A stretch of 64,000 nt of DNA from Pristionchus mayeri (GCA_036245805.1 BTRK01000004.1:23512619-23576618); one strand, 5' to 3'. Shown: positions 1 through 13,791, counted from the first letter of the stretch. Notes: a model not told the origin generated them from the letters alone. Numbers and translations: made by a program.

Positions 1-167
1 GCGACCAGGTTCATGGAGCCCCAAAATGAACTACGCACAATGAGACTTTGGGGGAGTGTCAGGCATGACTCAGGATGGTCAAAAATGATTAGAATCCATT
101 TCACGATTTTCCCTCCATTTCCAAGAATGGCGATTTTAGCTCTATTCTCACATGAGAGGCGTGATAT
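1..167. repeat. Fold-back element family C, truncated by window edge
   Basis: This is one arm of a long inverted-repeat element. The order of motifs (a segment on 'atgagac', then a 'ctcaggatgg' block, then a terminal 'gaggcgtgatat') matches the right arms of the copies at 4302-5330 and 55982-57000. The left arm would lie outside the window. No coding capacity is seen. Confidence 0.7.
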
Positions 168-3100
168 CTTGAAATATCTCAAAAAACTATCAAGTTTAAC
201 GATTTGGGCCACTAAGTCAATGTTTTCGACCTGATTGAGAGCTTCCGAAAGATGGTCGAACTTTGTACATTTGCATACGTTTACGGCATGATACATTCCA
301 AAATGTATTTATCTCAAAAAAAAATTACAAGTCCGGATTCTCCATACTGAGTAGCTGTATGAAGAGCCCCAAGTTATGAGCAATGAAATGCATACCTACC
401 TCAATTCGACTATGGAGAATCAGAATCAAAGATAAAAATCGTTTTGTAGGTGGGTAACGAAGGAGATAATTTGCATATTATGCATGAAAAAACGGTTTTT
501 TGAGAATTACTCATAGAAGATGGCAATTTTGCTCGTATTGTAATAGAAGGAGCATGTAGAGTAGATCATTACGTACGAATGAAAAAAATTTGCTCACTGT
601 AGGTCAAAATCCAACGGAGATACGGCTCTCCAAAGTTGTAGGTCATAACTCCGTCCAACATGCAAATTTCGCAAACCTGAGTAGAAATACTTTCTCTTCG
701 CCCTCATAATGCCTAGTCCGACTTGTCTCAACAAAAACGAAGATCAAAATTTTTTAGCTGTCGTGTGGGTTCCTGCAATCTTACAGAAAATCCGTGTTAT
801 TACGACCGGTCAAGACCTCGTGTACGCGTATGACTGTCGAACGTATCCCCGCGGGGATATCCCCTGATCAAACAAATGAGCAGATCTGCAATGTACATGT
901 TATTTCTACAATAAATTGAGAGGTACATCACTAAACAATATTTGGTAAGTAAATAATCAATTTAGGCAATGCAGCTTTGTTTAGAAAATTGTTTCGCAAA
1001 AAAACGAAATTGAATTTACACAACACATATTTGAATTACCGCATGGAGCACGGCGGGCTAAAAACCGACCCGCACCCCGACATCGTGGCTAAAAAAAGTT
1101 TAGCTGACACGCAGCTATTTTATACTCAGCTCGATTTAAACATCAGGATCACCTGCACATCAGTCGCCTGAATATTGATAATTTGAATGCCTGATATTTG
1201 AAATCTCTGCTTTTATTCGATCGAATCTTGACAATTAGGGACGGCACGGCATGATTTTTCCCGACACTCTGTTAAGAGGGGATGTTCCCGCGGGGAACAT
1301 TTTGGGGCGGAGTCTTCCATTGGTCCCTCGATAAAACCAGTAAAAACACATTTCCTTTTTATCATTTTTCATTCTTTTAAAGATCTTAAATTTAGCGATC
1401 ACTTGTGTTTACAATAGCAAAACAATTAAAGACTCACTCCTTCGTCTTCAATAGGCTATTTTTTAATAGTTTCACATATCACACGTCCCTCACGATTAAA
1501 ATTAAATGTATCAATCAAAAACGCAAAATAATAATCGTTTAGTGAAAATAGTATAAGAATATCATATAAAAGAATTTAACAAATAAAAAAATAATATTAA
1601 TGAAACAAATCAATGAATAGAGAAAAATCAATAACTATCGTAATCAGTGATCGAAAACCGTATAGCTAACTAATCATTTTGAACGACATACCGAAATCAG
1701 GAACTTACAAGCGAAATCGTACAGAAATCAGGCAATTTCAAGCAGAAAACTACAGTACTCAAGAAATGACTTGTACGGCGTATCCGGAAAATAGTCGTGT
1801 GAATTTTCCGGCCCCGGGGACATGTTTTTAAAAAGTCGGGAAAAATCATGCCGTGGGACGGCAGCCCGAATTTTTGAGTACGGAATATTGGTTGCCTCCT
1901 TCCGACGCTTTTGCTTTGAAACTACCGTACTTTTCAAGCCAAATTCTTTCAATATTTTAAAACATTTTTAAAAAATATTTAATGAGATTTTAAAACTATT
2001 TTATTGATTGGAATGAATATGAACACATATTTAAAGAACACCAAGCATGGCAAGAAGAGACATATCGCAGAATTGGAGAAGGACGAAGCGACCGAAAATA
2101 CATGTGTTTTCAGAATTAACTGTTGAAGCGTCATTTCCTTAGTTTAAGTAGATTATCAATCACAAAAAATTGTTTTCACGATAAAAATAAATATAAATAT
2201 CAAATAATAGAGAATGAGGCTGTCAAAATTGAGCGTTTTACCGTTGTGAAAATGCATTTTCGGTGTTTCCAAAGAGGACGACTTCCGTATATTTGAAATT
2301 TTTTGATATTTGTTTTAGAGCAGGATTTCCCAATTTATGGCAAAAAAACAGAAATATACAGAAGTCGTCCTCTTTTTAAATGATTTTTAAAGTTCTCGGT
2401 ATCGTAATCTTAACTGATTCTGAAGTTCTACCAATATTAAACTATTCATTCTATTATTAAGCGATGTTTCATTGCTGTCGGAGTACCGTTAACATAATAA
2501 AAAAAATTTTTGAACCTCAATCATGAAGTTTTACAACGCAACCGAATTTCAGTTTGCGATAATTTTAGTAAAAACGTGACTTGCGATGCGCTCCACTTGG
2601 ACTGAAAGCGTCGGCCTTTTGCTTATCATTCATTTATGTTTTTCTAATTAATTAAAATATTTTTTACAAAACTAAAGTGAAAAGTCGAAATGGGGTAGGC
2701 ATAGCTTTCAATTGCTTACCAATTTGTTAATTGTTTTGCTCATTCGTAAACACCGTTGCCCTCCCTATTGACAATCTCAAGCCAAGATTTTTTAGCCGGG
2801 TCGGTTTTCAGTCCGCCGTGATGGAGCGATTTCCCTTTCTTCCCCGGTTTTTCAGCGCAGGAAGCGCGCCACTTTTGCGAAGCGGAAAGAGTGTGCAAAC
2901 GAGGAGTGCGTGGCTGCACGGCCCCTGGAGCATCGACATAGGGCTTTGGAAAACGTCCGTGCGCTGTAAAATAATTTCACACTAAACGCAGTAGTGGAGA
3001 TTTGTAAAGCGGTTTTTTTCATTGCCAGAGTAAAGAGAAATCCCTATTAAAAGTAAGCCACATAATATAGAGAAATGGTGAAACATTTCTCAACATGAAC

Positions 3101-3479
3101 TTAGAAAAAATAAAAAAATGAACTGTCGAATCGCAAAGTGATCGTGATTTTGCCTACAAATTAAGTGATTTTCAGGATTTTTCACGCACAATCAGGCAAT
3201 CTCACTGTACTGTTTTTGAACACGCGCGCGTTTTGATTGATGCCTGCGGACGTTTTCATTTTCCTTATGTATTTTTGCGCCGCTTCGCAAAAGTGGCGCG
3301 CTTCCTGCGCTGAAAAACCGGAGTTTCTGGAACGCTTTTTTCCGGTTCAGTGATAAAATTTGAAATTTTGTTTTTTTAAAAATTTTTATCTTAAAATTTA
3401 TTTTAAATTTTTATGGATACACACTGCGTGTGTGCAACGGATTTATAGTAATTTGTGTTCATTCGTAATGTCTTGAGGA
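168..3479. other. Gene-free flank upstream of LEO1
   Basis: No exon with recognisable protein similarity was found on either strand. The stretch is AT-rich. It holds a diverged inverted repeat (arms near 1238-1265 and 1834-1861, both with 'gcatgatttttcccgac'-type sequence), a short inverted repeat around 'gaggacgacttc' (2274-2290 and 2358-2375), and the MITE at 2842-3322. The LEO1 promoter should lie in the last few hundred bases, but no clear element is visible. The sequence 'tcttgag' just before the LEO1 start could serve as a trans-splice acceptor. Confidence 0.4.
2842..3322. mobile_element. MITE family B, copy 1 (with internal family-A-like sequence)
   Basis: The ends are inverted copies of about 40 bp: 'ccggtttttcagcgcagg' on the left and its complement ending 'aaaaaccggag' on the right, both continuing into a 'gcgcgccacttttgcgaagc' block. 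The interior carries degraded pieces of the family A MITE (for example 'cctgcggacgttttcatttt' near 3243), so the copy is a nested composite. Other B copies are at 14950-15258 and 60564-60743. No ORF is present, so it is non-autonomous. Confidence 0.75.
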
Positions 3480-6400
3480 ATGTCATCAAGCTCTTCTGAT
3501 TCGGAAGTTAGCGAACGTGGCGTTGGTCCGGTAGCCGATGGGAATGACTCTGATTCTGCACCTTCTCACCGTTCGGCTTCTCCACTGCATCGAACATTGA
3601 AAGAATCTGGTGAGTTATGCACGTCTAATTTGCCCATCAATTACTTTAGACGACGATTCATCCCCTATCAAGAGGCGCGGGATAAGTTCGTCGGAAGAAT
3701 TGGATGACGAGCAAATTACGGGCCATGCCAGGGGAAACGTATACAACTCACTTTTTTCGTACCACATTTCTGATTTTGAGGATAACTTATTTGGAGACGA
3801 TTCTTCAGATGGTGAGAGAAATGCTGGAAAAGATTCTCTAAAAGGTATGTAGCAGATCATTTATGAAAGGAATACACATGTTTAGACGAATCGGATGAAA
3901 ATGAAAGAGATCGAGAAGAAGATGATGCTGAGCAACAGGACTCGGACGACGATATACCCCCGACTATTATCGAAGGAGAAGGAGTGGCTGTAAGTATGAA
4001 CCCATGATTTATGTCATTAAAGAAAACTTTTTAATGTCGGTTCTGAATTTTAAGGTGAATATGGACATTGGATCACACAATCCCATGTTCGTCCGACTTC
4101 CCAATTTCCTTTCTGTTGCGAAGCGCCCTTTCGACCCTGCGTATTACGAAGAAGATGATGATGATGATGCGTTAGATGCCGAGGGAAGAAATCGATTGAA
4201 ATTGAAGGTACTATTCTCATTGGCATCTACTAGTCGTACATTCTGACTAAAAATGGACATGGGATAACATTGGACCATGATTTATTTAAACATGTCCGGT
4301 TATATCACGCCATTCACGAGAGAATCGAGCTAAAATCGCCAGTCTTTGGAATTGAGGGAAATTCGTGAAATGGGTTCTAGCCGGATTTGGGCATCCTGAG
4401 GGATGTCTCACCTCCCAAGTCTCATTGTCCAGATTTCATTTTGGACTTCATTACTCCGGGCCGGACCTTGGCACCTCCTTCTTTGAGAGCTAATATGCCG
4501 ATTACAGTGATAGATAGAGCAAAATTTACCTCAGAGTGACCCCGGTTCATTTTTCGAGCTCTATCAATCCATCCAAATCAGATCGTCGGAATGTTAATTT
4601 AAAGTATGCTACATTCAAGGTCAATTTTCTCGAAAACGAATGGAAAGGAGCAGCTATAATTTTAAGAGTGAATGCACCTGAACGAGAGCTGTTGAATGAG
4701 ATGCTTGCGCCGAAAATACGGACACGGCTGTGAAACTTTCGCCATGTAAACTTTCCCGGATCGTTTGAACTTTCTTTTCCACAGATAATTCTTAGGAACA
4801 ACGATCATTCTTGGCCGCGCGCTCAGAAGAGAGCTGTGTAAGTGGCAATTGTCTGTGGAAAAGAAAGTTCAAACGATCCCGGAAAGTTTAACAGGCGAAA
4901 GTTTCACAGCCGTGTCCGTATTTTCGGCGCAAGCACCTCATTCGACAGCTCTCGTTCAGATGCATTCACTCTTAAAATTATAGCTGCTCCTTTCCATTAG
5001 TTTTCGAGAAAAGTGACCTTGAATGTAGCATGATTTAAATGAACATTCTCATAATCTGATTTAGATAGATCGATAGAGCTCGAAAAATGAACCGGGGTCA
5101 CTCTGAGGTAAATTTTGCTCTATCTATCACTGTAATCGGCATATTAGCTCTCAAAGAAGGAGGTGCCAAGGTCCGGCCCGGAGCAATGAAGTCCAAAATG
5201 AAATCTGGACAATGAGACATTGGGGGAGTGTGAGACATCCCTCAGGATGCCCAAATCCGGCTAGAACCCATTTCACGGTTTTCCCTCCATTCCCTGCCCC
5301 AGCTCGATTTTCTCGTGAATGGCGTGATATTTTTACTTGCCTCTGGAATGATGAGTGACGAATGGAAAGATGATGCTGAATGATTTATGAATCGACAGAA
5401 GAGTATACTTCCCCTAGAGGTCTCGTTTGCTAGACGGATTTAACAAAGATCATGTATGACTGCATGGTCGATTCTGACAGTCCCGTTCTTTCGGTTTCAA
5501 TTCGCATTTCGAAGATTCGGTACACTATTCTTGCAATTAAAATTTGAAGGTGGAGAACACGATTAGGTGGCGGAGTTTCGAAACTGAGGATGGAGAAGAA
5601 ATGAAAGAAAGCAATGCCAAGATGGTCAAGTGGAGTGATGGATCGTTAGTATCATACTTTTTACAAGCGTTCTCTTTAAAAATACGAATAGGGTGGCACA
5701 AGAATTCAAATTTTATTTCGTATCTTTATAGAAGTTTATCGATGGATAGGATACTCTTCCACCGAAGTGGGAGTACGGTAGCTCAACTTTTTGACCTACA
5801 GAAATCGAAAATGTAATGTCAATATTGAAAGACGTGTCATTCGCAAGAGCATAAAAAGTTCTATCTATATATATATATATTTATGCTATTTCGTTCGAAA
5901 TAACGTTTCTATCTCTGTTTTTGCGCGGATTGATGCAATTCCATGCTAATTAGGTGCATTCTCATCGTATCGAGGTTCCGATGGTGAAATGTTTATGCAG
6001 CACATAATTGTTGTTCGAAGTTTGTGATTTAAATTAAATAGTTTGATAGGGAATTGAAAATGTGACATCATGGTCATGAAAATTTTCCGTAATAATGTCA
6101 CCTTCATTAGTTCCCATCCGGAAAACTGTGAGGGAATGCACCTCACAGCCCGTCAGAGAGTGCGGGTCAGAGCCGCAACGCGTAAGACAAATTCTACCGT
6201 ATTTACTGCACTCCTAACGAAATATTCTATTCGTGAACTGGTCTGCGTCACGGACGCAACGCGGTTGTCTGACCGGACTCTTTTTTCTACTGTTTAACGG
6301 GCCGTGCACCTGTTATAATTACCTATAATTAGCATGGAAATGCACCAATCTGCACACAAACAATGATTTAAACTTTTGATGCTCTTTCGAATGATATATG

Positions 6401-9400
6401 ACACCGTTTGTGTAAGAATCGAGCAAGATCTGGCACATCGATTTTTCAATAACTTGTGGAAAGGGGTTCTCGAGGATGCTGATCATGATGGGCAACTTCA
6501 TTTTGAGCAAACTCGACCGGCTGGGCCAGGCTGCATATTGCGTTGTGTTCATAACTCGAAAACGCATTGATGAAAATTCATGAAATTTGGACAGCGTTCA
6601 TATAAGACTAAGGAAAAGATTTTAATGCTAAATTCGTATTTTTGCATGATACACCATTTAAATAAAATTTGGAATTTCGAATATAAGGTCGGAGCTAAAA
6701 GCTAGAGCGGCACAGTAAGATGCGCCTTGATCATTGGATCATTTTTCGTATACTATGTATGGTATTATAAGTTGGCGCTTATTGGTTACACTCGATTTTG
6801 TGACGTTATTTTCACCTTTTCGCCGCGCAATTGGCGCAGTTAATGGGAAATGACAATGAACTCCCATTGAATTCGTTTTCATTTCCCACTCTCCACGCCA
6901 ATCGCGCGGCGAAAAGTTGAAAATGACGTCACAAAATCGAGTGTAACTAAAATGCGCCAACTTATAATACCGTACATAGTATACGAAAAATGATCCCATG
7001 ATCAAGGCGCATCTTACCGTACCGCTCTTGCTTTTAGCCCCGACCTTATATTCGAAATCCAAAATTTTATTTAAATGGTGTATCATGTAACAATGCGAAT
7101 TTAGCATTAAAATATTGTTCTTAGTATTCTATGAACGCTATCCAAATTGCATGTATTTTCATCAATCCGTTTTCGAGTTATGAACACGTGTTATGCAGCC
7201 TACATGCAGCCTGGCCTAACCGGTCGAGTTAGTTCAAAATGACGTTGCCCATCATGATCAGCATCCTCGAGAACCCATTTCCACAAGTTATTGAAAAATC
7301 GATGTGCCAGGTCCTTCATGTTGTTGCTCGATTCTTACGCAACCGGTGTCATCTCAGAGGTCTTCAAAGAGATCGCAAGTAAACAGGAACCCGTTGAAGG
7401 GTTTGATGCATCTAAGGTCAGGGATGTTCCATTTTATTTTTCGGAGCCGTACATTGTAAACAACCTAAAAGCCGGCTTTCGGAAGTTCAAAAGTTTGAAA
7501 AACACCGAAATCACACTTTCGACGCTATTAAAAACAGTATTGACAATTCGATATCATAGGTCAAACAACTTTTCCTGGAGTTAAAAAGTCCCTAGAATTC
7601 GAATCCGTAGAGATCTCGGGGCACTTTGTGATTTTTTTTTTCGGATGCTCTCAATTTTGCCAAAATTTAAAAAAAAAATGTTTCGTTAATGTTTGATCAT
7701 AATACAACCAACATAACATTTGTTCAGCTTGCTAAGGCCTTATTTTTTTTTGACCGTCCGAGGGCATCAAATCCTTAAACGGGACACCGATTCAGGCAGT
7801 TTGATTTTTTGTAATTCGAGGGTCTGAATTTCATCCATTCTCTCAGAAGACCTCTGATAACACGCCTCTCAATATTGACATTTAATTTTCGATTTGGTAA
7901 GGTAAAAAGTTAAGTTACCGTACTCTCAATTATGTGGAAGAATACACTATCCATCAATGCTACCAGCCCAATGTTCTAGACCGATACGACAATTTTGGAT
8001 CCTTGTGCCCCCCCCCCCCCCTCCTAGGGATTGTTCCATCTTTACAGAGAATGTTGTATTTATGTTTATTTTATATTAATATCTGCATTTTGCAGGATGT
8101 CGATGCATCTGGGGAACGAGGTGTTCGACGTTCAAGTTATGGACGTCAATGACCACAATCATTTATACATACGACAGGTACAAATATTTCTGTTCTGCCA
8201 CCGATATGATTTTTTATATTTGTTTTAGTTCTACCACACCATATTTGAAATAATTTAGATGGGATGGTACTACGATTTCCAACTTATGCTCAAAATCGGT
8301 ACAGCTGTTTTTTTACGGGTGATAAGACATCGGGAAAAAAATTCGGAATACCACGTTTTGGACTTCGGAAGAGGAGAACTCGAAAATTCCTTTTCGGAAA
8401 AAAATCTCGGAAACATGTCCGGGTGAGATTTCGGGAAAGTGGTTTTCGGGTCATTCTCACTATTTCCCCTTTTTTCGGTTAGAATTATTCCATTAGCAAT
8501 TCAATTAATATTGCTACAAAATATACGTAAAATATTGAGGGGAACGCAGCGGAAACCCATATTGTGACGTCTCTCTTCCAATCACACAAAAAAGTTTTCG
8601 AGTTATTTTTCCCGAAATGATTTTTCTGAAAAAATTGATATTTTAAGTCCGTATCCCTACCTGCTCATTCGCGCCAAAGTTCGGATATCGGTTTATGTGA
8701 TTCGCGAAAGGTGCTTCCAAACCCCGCAAGTGGCTAGCACTTCTGAAAGATCAACGAGATATGATTTTTTACTGTTTGAAGTTTCGACCTTCAACAATGT
8801 GAGACGTCGTCCAAAATTCTCGTTGCCGAAATCTGCAATCTTTGGAGTCATATATCTCCTTTCCGAGTGATTTTTCAGCTTAGCTCACAGAGTGATGAAT
8901 GGTGCGAAATTTCATGGAGAATACGTCCATCAAGTTGCGGGGTCATAATTGCGATCTACAAATTTGTAAATCGATAGAATTGAATGCCTTTCACCACAAT
9001 TTCGTCCCAATTTTAATTCATGGCTAGATCGCTCGAGCTCGAATAGAGGATTCGAATGATACCTTTTATGGGTGCGGCACTGAGAAAATTGCATATTAGA
9101 GAATGCCGAGATCGAGAAAATTTTTCCCTATTACCAGATTCCTAGCCTCACGCTCTCAAGTGGGACTTGTGTGCCTGCTCTCACATCGCACCTCTGGTGT
9201 AGTGGTTAACGCATCCGCTTTGCGATCGCTCGTTTTTTGGGGTGTTGGTTCAATTTCAATAATGTTAAAACGTTTGCATTATTTTTTGCAAAAAGTTTCT
9301 GTGAATCAGTCAATGCATCATCAATAATAAATCACATTCACAGGCACTTCTTGACTTCTTGCAAAAAATTCTGCAAAAGTTTTAACATTATTGGAATTGA

Positions 9401-12400
9401 ACCAACACCTCAAAAAATGATCGATCACAAAGCAGATGCCTTAACCACTACACCACAGGTGAGATGTGAGAGCGGGCACACCCCTTCCTACTTGAGAGCG
9501 TGAGGCTAGGAATCGTGTTAGAGGAGAAATTTTTCTCGATCTCGGCATTCTCTAATATGCAATTTTCTCAGTGCTGCACCCATAAAATGTGGTCGTTCAG
9601 CATATCATTCGAATCCTCTATTCGAGCTAGAGCGATCTAGCCATGAATAAAAATTGGGACGAAATTGTGGTGAAAGGCATTCAATTCTATCGATTTACAA
9701 ATTTGTAGATCGCAATTATGACCCCGCAACTTGATGGACATTTTTCATTTTTTATATTCTCCATGAAATTTCGCACCACTCCATGAGCTAAACTGAAAAA
9801 TCACTCGGAAAGGAGATATATGGCTCCAAAGATGGCAGATTTCGGTAACGAGAATTTTGGACGACGTCTCACATTGTTGAAGGTCGAAATTCGGTACAAA
9901 GTTCGACGCTATCTTGTGTGGGACCCTAAGGGCTATCAAAATATGGCTCAATCCCGGTTTCGATATTTTCATTGTGCCAGCGTTTATTGGATTCTTACGC
10001 GACACGCGTGATATGTCGTGGGAGGAGGGGTATAAAACCCTAAAGTTAACCGTATTCGAGTTACGGAGTAAAAACAAGTTGTATTGAACTTTTCTTCAGA
10101 ATTTCGAGACGAATGGTCCCAAAGTCCACTATAACCTTGTATCTACTAGATTTTTATTTTGGATTCGGATTTCCCTTCCCCAGATTGGGGTACGTGCATA
10201 GTTCGTTTGTCGTGGAAGGTGGAGTATCATATAACTCAGTTGGGAGATTTAGGACTCGTAATATTTTTTTTTGTAGAAAATGCAATTCTCTCTGTGTGAT
10301 CCATTGAATATGGTTTTTACTCCGTAACTCGAAAACGGCTAACTTTAGGGTTTCATACCCCTTAGTCATTGTTGATGACCCCCTGGAGAGGTATCCAAAA
10401 GTGGTCTCAGTTCTTTCATTTTGTCTACAGCGTCTACAGCGAAATCCATGATCCAAAATTTTTTTTGTCGCATCGGTTCCTGCATTTTTACAGGAGGTGA
10501 TATATCGAAAGTAATTGGAGAGTTTTTGTGTGGAACTATTAGTGAGGAAATATCCTTTGGATGGTTTGGGGGGGGGGGATAGGAAAAATGAAATAATGTG
10601 GGTTTGGAAATACTATATTTGCCTTGCAGGAATATACTAATTTTCTCAGATATCCTTTGATATGTATTCGAATTGTTTAGATGGTTACTAATATGTTACA
10701 GGGACAAGGTCTAGTGGGCCAAGCAGTATTCAATACGAAGATAAACCTGCGGCCTCATTCGACGGAGAGTGTTACACACAAGAAGGTGAGGGGGGGGGAG
10801 GGTGGAGTATATTGACAACTGCATTGATTATTTAAGATGACTCTGACCATGGCTGAGAAGACTCGGAAGTCAGGTCAAGTCAAGATGATATCAAATGTTG
10901 GAAAAAATCCAGACGCAGAAAAACAGGTGAATATTTCACAATCTTTGAATCGTGGTTTCGGTGAATGGCCACATCGATTGAAGAAAGTGTAAGGGAGCTT
11001 CCACACTCCGAAGACCATACCGCGATATAGGAGGATACACGGTAATATTTTCGCCAACACACCTGAAAAAAATGATCCGCTAAAACAGGTGTAGGTACTG
11101 TAGCACGGTGCAATGTTTTTTTCCTGAGGTACGGTATATTTTTGAAAATTGTTGCCTGAAAATGGTACTTTTCAAATTCTCAGGCAACTTTAGCTATACG
11201 GTTATCGGTTTATTGTATTGATTTTCTCATAAATTACAATTTAATCACTAATTAATGTTAAATTTCCATTTTCTACTTTCCGGAACATCATCTAACTATC
11301 AATTAACGAAGGACGCCTTCTGTTCTAGCGAATATGGAATATGCAGCATTGTCACTAAACACAGAAATTATATACTTTCTATGCTTAGGAACACTTTTTG
11401 TGGTTATTTTGTTCTGAAAAGGGACCATTTCTCTCAACGGGGTGTTGGAAAAAATTGCCGTGGGGTACGCAACCATCAGTGGCTAGCTCAGTGGTAGAGC
11501 AGCCGTCACGTGATCGGAAGGTTGCGGTTTCGATTCCCTCCAAATGTCTTTTGACAGATATTCAAGTGATTTGAATTCGCGCACTTCCCTGTCCCACAAC
11601 CGTCCATGGAACTCAGCCAACTAATCATAGTGGGATTAGAGATATTAATGTATTTTTTGGAGCCTTTAATCGTTAAAAGGAGCTAGGCCATGGTTGTGAA
11701 AGTGTCCAAAGTTAAACTTTGCCTACAGGTCTCCTTTAATTTTTAAGTTGCGGAAATTACACCTTCATATTGTATTGTACAGAAAAATAGTTTTCCGATG
11801 AGAAAATGTTATTATCATGGTTGTTATGATCAAAAGGTCTTAATGCTTGATTCGGATTCCCTATCCCCGAGTTACCCATTTGTCATATGGAGAATTATAT
11901 CGCAACTCTAGGGATGATCTGAACTTGGTAAAAAATTTTGAACGAATAACTTTTCGGCGCGCATCTCGCTTACCTCGAATGCAAATTTGCAAAATCTGAT
12001 TACTGTGCTATTGCTCAAGAGCAGGTCTCCATGACTGACTAAGGGGTCCAAGACGCCAAAGTTGGCCGTTTTCGATATATGATGCGAAAAAACTCGTTCA
12101 CAGATTTACTGTGGAGCGAGTCCTCTCATCTTCCACAGAGTTCCAATAAATTCGTTTTACGACGTATCTCGAAAACGGCCAACTTTAGCGCCTTGGACCC
12201 CTCAGTCATTCTTGGAGACTTGCTCTTGAGCTATCGCACAGTAGTCTCATTTTGCAAATTTGCATTAGACGTACGAAAAGTTTTTCATTCAAAAAATTGC
12301 ACCAAGTTCAGATCATCCCTGCTGAGTGGCAATATGATACTCCTCGAGATATGTTCAATGAACTATACGAAAGGGTACGAAAGAGATTGCACGTCTCTCT

Positions 12401-13791
12401 ATGATGCTCTCGCAACCAGGGACGCCACGAAACATATAAAAAGTGGAGTCTGCCTGAAGCACTTCCGGTTATGATAGATACTTCAAAGTTTGCATTTAGA
12501 ATCTGTTATGCTCCTCTGGAACCGACCGTGAGAATTTCTCGTTTCCCGGTCAAAAATGCCCCGGCGCTTGGCGCCGTGGCTAATCCGCTCCGATGCATGG
12601 CCCTTTGTCAACTTTCTTTGACACAATTTTGCTCCATTTGTTTTTTACCTAGCATCGGATACAGTAAAGCAAGATGTAATACCGGAAAATTCATAATAAC
12701 GGGTTTTCATCCACTCACTCTTGATAGACGTGATAAATTGATTGGTTGAGTGAATGAAATTGATGTGGGCATTTTTTATGCTTTATTTTCATTCGGATCC
12801 AGGGTATACTGCTGAACGATTTCACATGATAACTATATTTGTCGCCCATGATTTATGCGAAAAAAATAAGGATGGATGCATTCCGGAATGCGAATTATTG
12901 CTGCACACTGTCTGTGTTCGTGTCTGTCATGATTGCGAAATAGGTCGGGAGAATGAGAGTGGAAGCACGTAAACAAGTGACGTCGCAGGTGGTTGCGAAA
13001 CACGTTCCACTAACACGAGAACATCCGCCGAAGACGGGTGCTCAAACAGGCTAGTGCTCAATGAGCTAATTTAGGAAACGGTTCGTAAGGAAGAGGAAGC
13101 GCTCAGAGCTGCTATAAGGAGGGAGACGGCACAGGGAAGATCGCGAATGAAAGGAAGATACTCGGGACTATCCAGTTCATTCTTGGAAGGAAGAGAGGAT
13201 TCGGGTATCTTTTATGGTCTTATATGGAAATTGATATCCAAAACGAGGTTCATACATGCGAACAGTGGTTGTAGCGATAGGTCACGTAATCTTAAAAGTG
13301 GGTAGGCTTCTTATTCATTTTTCTACAACAGCACTGAATTATGGATTTTTTTTTAGTGGTTCTATTCCCAAATATTGGACAAGTTATGCAAATTATGTCA
13401 TTTTCTCGATAGAAGAATGTGAGCATCAATATCGTATTTGAGATGAGGAGTCGCTGAATGCCATCAAGAGATCGTATCAGAAGGGAGGAAGATACGAACG
13501 TCCACTAATCGGAGCATCGGACTCAGATGAGAGCGATGCAGAGAGGAGATTGAAAGATGCGCAGAAGGATTCCGATGCGGACTCTGACGATTCTGTATGT
13601 TTTAATGAATATTCATCTCATGATATTGGTCTGTATCTGTTGCATTTACGCTCACGAATTGCATAGTTTACTTCGGTTCGATTCGGTGACATAAATTCCT
13701 TTTTCAATAATTTATTTATTTATTTTAGGATCTTCGTCAGAAGAAACAACAGAAGAAGCAGATCGTGACCTCAGATGAAGACAGCGACTGA
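3480..13791 (+). CDS. leo-1: RNA polymerase-associated protein LEO1 (Paf1 complex subunit)
   Basis: LEO1 is a nuclear Paf1-complex subunit acting in Pol II elongation and co-transcriptional histone modification. Exons: 3480-3609, 3650-3844, 3886-3989, 4055-4207, 5550-5644, 8096-8177, 10702-10785, 10837-10926, 13075-13204, 13443-13594, 13729-13791. All phases join to give 425 aa. The N-terminus is Ser/Asp/Glu-rich, as in the family. The conserved core starts near residue 144 with [83 protein letters not shown] and [13 protein letters not shown]. The C-terminus is acidic and ends TSDEDSD. A 42-nt in-frame stretch inside exon 2 (3739-3780) begins GT and ends AG and may be spliced, giving 411 aa. 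Introns 4, 5, 6 and 8 are enlarged by hairpin repeats. No lesion is seen in the frame. Length is well below the human protein (666 aa, from memory); the shortening is in the acidic N-terminus. Confidence 0.95.
4302..5330. repeat. Fold-back element family C, copy 2 (LEO1 intron 4)
   Basis: A near-perfect palindrome of about 1 kb. It opens 'atatcacgccattcacgag' and closes 'ctcgtgaatggcgtgatat'. The arms stay aligned inward through 'gtgatagatagagcaaaatt' and 'gaaagttcaaacgatcc' to a spacer near 4800-4835. It fills most of the 1.34-kb intron. Only short arm-derived ORFs are present. Copy 3 at 55982-57000 has the same architecture but clearly diverged sequence. Confidence 0.85.
6399..7352. repeat. 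Fold-back element family D (LEO1 intron 5)
   Basis: A palindrome with ends 'atgacaccgtttgtgtaag' and its complement ending 'aaccggtgtcat'. The arms match through 'catcatgatcagcatcctcg'-type sequence and meet near 6830-6900 around 'cgcgcggcgaaaa'. No tRNA-like module or credible ORF was found; the 122-aa minus-strand frame at 6739-7107 is just one arm read through. Confidence 0.8.
8784..10015. repeat. Fold-back element family E, copy 1, with inverted tRNA-like pair (LEO1 intron 6)
   Basis: The arms run inward from 'tttcgaccttcaacaatgtg' on the left and its complement near 9870-9895 on the right. The right arm continues to 'cacgcgtgatat' at 10004-10015, while the left terminus is missing relative to the full copy at 31215-33188. 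Each arm holds a tRNA-like segment pointing toward the centre. On the plus strand, an A-box-like 'tggtgtagtggtta' lies at 9195-9208 and a B-box-like 'ggttcaattt' near 9248. The complement lies at 9392-9455. These look like tRNA-derived SINE heads rather than functional tRNAs, because no acceptor stem can be formed. Confidence 0.75.
10030..10362. repeat. Short inverted repeat in LEO1 intron 6
   Basis: The left arm ('aaaccctaaagttaaccgta', then 'cgagttacggagtaaaaac') is complemented on the right by 'gtttttactccgtaactcg' and 'ggctaactttagggttt'. It abuts the E element directly, suggesting nested or adjacent insertions. No coding content. Confidence 0.6.
11472..11545 (+). repeat. tRNA-like segment (LEO1 intron 8)
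   Basis: 'tggctagctcagtggtagag' forms a good D-arm with GCTC pairing to GAGC and an A-box. About 30 nt downstream, 'ggtttcgattccc' resembles a B-box/T-arm with one extra T. The anticodon stem pairs poorly (CCG with CGG only) and the acceptor ends do not pair. It is therefore best read as a tRNA pseudogene or SINE head. Confidence 0.5.
11909..12332. repeat. Inverted repeat in LEO1 intron 8
   Basis: The arms 'agggatgatctgaacttggt' (left) and 'accaagttcagatcatccct' (right) are complementary. Inner complementary blocks include 'gccaaagttggccgttttcg' and 'cgaaaacggccaactttagc'. The apparent 131-aa plus-strand frame at 12079-12474 is arm sequence and is not called as a gene. The rest of the intron to 13074 shows nothing recognisable. 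Confidence 0.7.

Noticed and set aside
6739..7107. 122-aa minus-strand ORF
   Set aside because: Lies across the centre of hairpin D; the frame arises from palindromic arms and shows no domain.
9191..9456. Functional tRNA genes at the E-element tRNA-like segments
   Set aside because: The A- and B-boxes are good, but anticodon and acceptor stems do not pair properly, and copies recur within repeats.
12079..12474. 131-aa plus-strand ORF
   Set aside because: Covers the inverted repeat at 11909-12332 inside a LEO1 intron; composition and palindromic origin argue against a gene.
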